Of a stretch of 64,000 nt of DNA, positions 60,623-64,000 are shown piece by piece; the stretch's first letter is position 1, and each line of letters opens with the position of its first letter. The notes beneath the pieces were generated by a model. It worked only from the letters and a program-made list of their open reading frames with translations. It was not told the DNA's origin and did not search any database. Source of the DNA: Achromobacter mucicolens (lineage in GTDB: Bacteria > Pseudomonadota > Gammaproteobacteria > Burkholderiales > Burkholderiaceae_B); contig NZ_CADIJP010000001.1 of assembly GCF_902859725.1 (NCBI RefSeq), forward strand, positions 1-64,000, read 5' to 3'. The position numbers and the translations under genes were made by a program.

Positions 60623-63600
60623 GATTGGGTCGAAGGTGAAACGTTATGGCCAGCCCATACTGAGGTGGACAAAGCAGGGTTTGCCCTTGGCGTTGCTGAT
60701 GATGCTGGTGATTGCCCTGGCAGCTATTTGGTGGCTGGGCCCCCTGTGGACGGTGGACGAATACCAACCTCTGGCCAGTGTCGCCGCCCGCGTAATGGCG
60801 ACGCTTGTGGTGCTGGTGCTGCCGTTGCTGGTGTGGGCTATTGGGCTGCGCAGGCGGAACGTGGCGTTGGAAGCAGAACGGGCCCAAGCGCAGCAGCAAG
60901 AAGACGATCCCTGCTTGCGGCACGTGCAAGCCCAGGAACGCGATCTGGATAAGAGTCTCGGCCTGCTCCAGGCCAACCTGAAAGGCCGCAACGCGCTCTA
61001 TCAATTGCCCTGGTATCTCGTGCTGGGGCAGGAGAACGCCGGAAAGACCAGTTTCATCAACCGGTCCAGCCAGACTTTCTCGCTGACCGGCGAGGTCAAG
61101 GCGGGCAGCCAACGGCTGGAGGCAGACGCCGACAGGATCTATCGGATCGACTGGTGGATAGGCGATCATGCTGTGCTGATCGATCCGCCTGGCGAACTGA
61201 TTAGCCAGCCTCAGATTCCGGGACACCTGGGACAGGCTGCCGCTTCCGAGGACAATGAACAATCGCCACCCGGAGCCGTTGCCGAACGCCCGCGCTTGCC
61301 CGAGGACCTGCATCCCCGCCTGTGGGAAAGTTTCGTAGGCTGGTTGGGGCGAAGTCGCAGCCGCCGGCCGCTCAACGGCGTCGTGCTGATTGTCAGCCTG
61401 GTGACCTTGCTCAATCAGCAGCCCAGCGACCGCAAGGCGCTGGCTTCGTTGTTGCGGGCCCGGCTGGCCGAACTCACGCGTCAACTTGGTACCCGGCCTC
61501 CTTTGTATGTCGTGTTGAGCAAATTCGACCTGCTCGAAGGCTTCGAACCGCTGTTTTCCCGGCTAACCAAGTCCGTGCGCGAGGACATCTTCGGCTTTAC
61601 GTTTACGCTCGACTCCGTTCAGCGTTACGACGCCTGGCGCGACGAACTCGGCGCGCAATACGATGAGTTCCTCAAGCGCCTCAATGAGCAGGTCTTCGAT
61701 GCGTTGGCGGATGTGCGCGAACTGAGCCGGCGCGAAGCCCTCTATTCGCTGGCCCGGCAGCTGACCGGCATGCGGGCGCTCTTGATGGAGTTTCTGACCG
61801 ATGTGTTGGGCAGCGACCGATATCTCACGCCGGCATTGCCGCGCGGCGTGTTTCTGTCGTCGGTCTTCCAGCAAGGCGTGCTGACCAACGCCTTTTTGTC
61901 ATCTTCGTCGCAAAACTACGATATCCGTGAGCCGGTTCCGACCGCGCACCCCAGCGGCCGCGCCATGGTGTACTTCGCCCAGCAACTGTTCCAGCGTGTC
62001 GTCTACCCCGAAGCCGGTCTTGCCGGCGATAACCCGCGCGTGCGGGCGGAAAAAAGGCGGGCGTTGGCATTGCGCTTCTGTGCGGCGTCGCTGGGAAGCG
62101 CAGTCCTTATCGGTGGCTGGTATCACTACTACGGCGTGAACCGGGACAAGGCGATGAGCGTGCTGGAACGCAGCCGCGCTTTCAGCGCCCACGCCATCGA
62201 CGGCAAGCTGGATACGACTGGCCGCAATCTGCTTCAACCGCTGGACCAGATTAGCAGCGCGGTGGCGGTGTATGGCGATCACCGCGAGGCGTGGCCATTT
62301 GTGGCAGACATGGGCCTTTATCAGGGATGGAAGATTGGGCCCAAAGTGGATCAGGCCTATCTCACGCTGCTGTCTCAACGATTTCTGCCGGCGCTCGCCG
62401 ATGGCGTGATGGAGCATCTTGACGGGACGGTGGTGGACAGCGATGCGCAGCTCGAAGCGTTGCGGGTGTACCGCATGATCGAAGACCGCCCCAACCGCCG
62501 GCCGCCGGTCGTGGAGCGTTGGATGGGGCATCAATGGGCCCAGGCTTTTCCCGGCGAAGACAAGGTGCAGCGCGCGTTGATGCGACACCTGGATTACGCG
62601 ATGAAGTATGCCGATACCGAGTTGCCTCAGTTTCATGAGCGCGTGTCGGTCGTGCAGCGCGACCTGCGGCAGATCCCGCTGCCGCAGCGCGTTTACATGA
62701 CCATGCGCCGTCAAGCGGGTGACACCCTGAGGTCGCCGCTCGACCTGCGCAACGAGATCGGACCGGCCTTTGACGTCGTCTATCAGCCCACGGGCTTGGA
62801 CAAGGAAGGGGCGCCGGAGCATGTGTCCGACGGCCGCATCGACGCGCTGTTGACGGCCAAGGGATTCCACGGCTACTTTGCGCCGCACAGCCAGGATCTG
62901 ACCGAGCTGGCGATGATCGATCAATGGGCGTTGGGGGAGCGGCGCAACATCGATTATTCGCGGGCCGACAAGCGCGCGCTGGCCGAACGAATCCAGGCCA
63001 TCTATGGCCGCGACTACATCGACACGTGGCAACGCAACCTGAATCAGCTTGAGGTGCGCGACTTTCACGACCTGGCCGAGGCGGTCAATGTCCTGGGCAC
63101 GGTGACCAGCCCTGCGGCACCGTTGCGCCGGCTGGTGGAAACGGTGCGCGACAACAGTGAGTTTGGCGATACACCGGCAGCGGGCGTTTCCGCGCTCGCA
63201 AGCAAGGGCGCCACGCCTGCGCAAGTTGCGGGCGTGACGGACAGGGCGGCCGCCGACAAGGATGCGCAGGAAGCCGGGCCGATTCTCGGCATCTCTCGCG
63301 CGTTTGCACCCATGAGCCAACTGCTGCAGGCCAAGGGGGATCGGGCGTCCTATCTGGACGAGACCTTGGTGGCAATTTCAAGCGTGCAGGACAAGGTGCG
63401 CACGGTGCACGACAGCCCCGATCGCGGCAAGTCGGCGCTTGGTGTGGTGCTGGAGCGTTTCGGGCTGAAGGGGCCCGATCCCATCAGCAATCTGCAACGC
63501 ATTGCGGCCGGCCTGCCGGAGCCCTTGAACCGCCAGGTGGGCAAGCTGGCCAATGAGTCCTCGCGGGTCATTCTGGTAGAAGCATTGCGAGAACTGGAGC

Positions 63601-64000
63601 GCCGCTGGGATATCGATGTGTATCGGTTCTACCGCGAGCGTCTCGCGAACCGCTATCCGTTCAATCCGACCAGCCGTGAGGAAGTGGCACTGGACGACTT
63701 TACGGCGTTTTTCGGTCCGCAGGGGCGCCTGCAGCAGTTCCGCGAAAAGTATCTGAACCTGTTCATCGAGGACAATCTGGAGGCGCTGTATTCCGAGAGC
63801 CTGGGCGGTTATCTGGTGCGAGCGGACGTGTTGACTCAGCTTGAGGCCGCGGAAAGGATCCGAGACGCCTTCTTCAACAGCCGCGGGTCGTTGGGCGTGC
63901 AGTTCCACGTCGAGCCGCTGGGCATGGCGCCAAGCAAACGCAGCAGCTCGCTGAGCGTGGAAGGCCAGTTGGTCAGCTACAACCACGGTCCTACCACCAG
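60615..64000 (+). CDS. tssM: T6SS inner-membrane protein TssM (IcmF), 5' part
   Basis: At least 1128 residues; the 3' end is outside the window. Two N-terminal membrane helices (about 23-43 LPLALLMMLVIALAAIWWL; 61-78 MATLVVLVLPLLVWAIG) precede the cytoplasmic GTPase-like domain with Walker A GQENAGKTS at 138-146. A third helix is near 490-510 (LRFCAASLGSAVLIGGWYHY), followed by the long periplasmic region. It bridges TssL and TssJ. The ATG overlaps the tssA stop by 8 bases (ATGTTTAA). No internal stop is seen. Confidence 0.94.
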   Translation, partial: MFKIGSKVKRYGQPILRWTKQGLPLALLMMLVIALAAIWWLGPLWTVDEYQPLASVAARVMATLVVLVLPLLVWAIGLRRRNVALEAERAQAQQQEDDPCLRHVQAQERDLDKSLGLLQANLKGRNALYQLPWYLVLGQENAGKTSFINRSSQTFSLTGEVKAGSQRLEADADRIYRIDWWIGDHAVLIDPPGELISQPQIPGHLGQAAASEDNEQSPPGAVAERPRLPEDLHPRLWESFVGWLGRSRSRRPLNGVVLIVSLVTLLNQQPSDRKALASLLRARLAELTRQLGTRPPLYVVLSKFDLLEGFEPLFSRLTKSVREDIFGFTFTLDSVQRYDAWRDELGAQYDEFLKRLNEQVFDALADVRELSRREALYSLARQLTGMRALLMEFLTDVLGSDRYLTPALPRGVFLSSVFQQGVLTNAFLSSSSQNYDIREPVPTAHPSGRAMVYFAQQLFQRVVYPEAGLAGDNPRVRAEKRRALALRFCAASLGSAVLIGGWYHYYGVNRDKAMSVLERSRAFSAHAIDGKLDTTGRNLLQPLDQISSAVAVYGDHREAWPFVADMGLYQGWKIGPKVDQAYLTLLSQRFLPALADGVMEHLDGTVVDSDAQLEALRVYRMIEDRPNRRPPVVERWMGHQWAQAFPGEDKVQRALMRHLDYAMKYADTELPQFHERVSVVQRDLRQIPLPQRVYMTMRRQAGDTLRSPLDLRNEIGPAFDVVYQPTGLDKEGAPEHVSDGRIDALLTAKGFHGYFAPHSQDLTELAMIDQWALGERRNIDYSRADKRALAERIQAIYGRDYIDTWQRNLNQLEVRDFHDLAEAVNVLGTVTSPAAPLRRLVETVRDNSEFGDTPAAGVSALASKGATPAQVAGVTDRAAADKDAQEAGPILGISRAFAPMSQLLQAKGDRASYLDETLVAISSVQDKVRTVHDSPDRGKSALGVVLERFGLKGPDPISNLQRIAAGLPEPLNRQVGKLANESSRVILVEALRELERRWDIDVYRFYRERLANRYPFNPTSREEVALDDFTAFFGPQGRLQQFREKYLNLFIEDNLEALYSESLGGYLVRADVLTQLEAAERIRDAFFNSRGSLGVQFHVEPLGMAPSKRSSSLSVEGQLVSYNHGPTT

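Noticed and set aside
1-64000. tRNA, rRNA, CRISPR arrays, insertion sequences, integrases, replication origins
   Set aside because: None was recognised on either strand by reading; no repeat-spacer pattern or transposase-like protein was seen.

Overview
This is a GC-rich chromosomal segment from what looks like a betaproteobacterium of the Alcaligenaceae (Achromobacter/Bordetella type). The pointers are two Bug-family (TctC-like) periplasmic receptors, two complete Liv-type importers built into catabolic operons, a fused E1 dehydrogenase, a gentisate pathway and a full type VI secretion locus. Genus is an inference from gene content; no rRNA, tRNA, integrase, insertion sequence or CRISPR array was recognised.

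Region 1 (1-12.7 kb). A leftward operon runs from a periplasmic binding protein (start 9260) through livH, livM, livG and livF to an SDR dehydrogenase, a fused E1 alpha/beta dehydrogenase, a VOC protein and the start of a lipoyl E2 that leaves the window. Most junctions are 4-nt overlaps. This reads as uptake of an unknown small substrate, oxidation, then E1/E2 oxidative cleavage. Divergent to it are a second SDR and a FadR-type GntR regulator, with palindromic candidate operators in the shared intergenic region. A homoserine-dehydrogenase-like/SAF-domain oxidoreductase converges on the regulator.

Region 2 (12.7-24 kb). Housekeeping and transport genes: a 5'(3')-deoxyribonucleotidase, thpR, a cheD with an octapeptide-repeat tail, ftsEX, an aapJQMP polar amino acid importer, a stand-alone Bug receptor, a gene-free stretch carrying GGTGTCTGACACC repeats, a small hypothetical protein and a VOC protein.

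Region 3 (24-37 kb). A twelve-gene leftward cluster for an aromatic acid: gentisate 1,2-dioxygenase, fumarylpyruvate hydrolase, maleylpyruvate isomerase, an AroQ/PchB-like protein, a Bug receptor, an FAD oxidoreductase, a 3-hydroxybenzoate 6-monooxygenase-like enzyme and a second Liv importer with its binding protein. A divergent LysR regulator sits at the head, with a T-N11-A dyad between them. Together they would import 3-hydroxybenzoate or a relative, hydroxylate it to gentisate and deliver fumarate and pyruvate.

Region 4 (37-64 kb). A type VI secretion locus. Leftward from about 53.9 kb: tssB, tssC, tssE, tssF, tssG, tagH (FHA), tssJ, tssK, tssL, vgrG, a DUF4123 adaptor, a 1003-residue VasX-like effector and a DUF6708-like membrane protein (candidate immunity). 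Rightward: clpV, a sigma-54 activator, tagO/vasI, tssA and tssM (cut by the window end). No hcp or stand-alone PAAR gene lies in the window. The layout resembles the Vibrio VAS arrangement, with the activator next to clpV and a VasX-type effector in the vgrG operon.

The most interesting points are the effector/adaptor/immunity module with a base-composition drop, a TssJ with a large internal insertion, the repeat-tailed CheD, a repeat pair translated in frame inside a livM, an isochorismate-lyase-like gene in a gentisate operon, an arginine in the Walker A motif of one LivF, and the recurrence of strong hairpins between binding-protein and permease genes in all three ABC operons.
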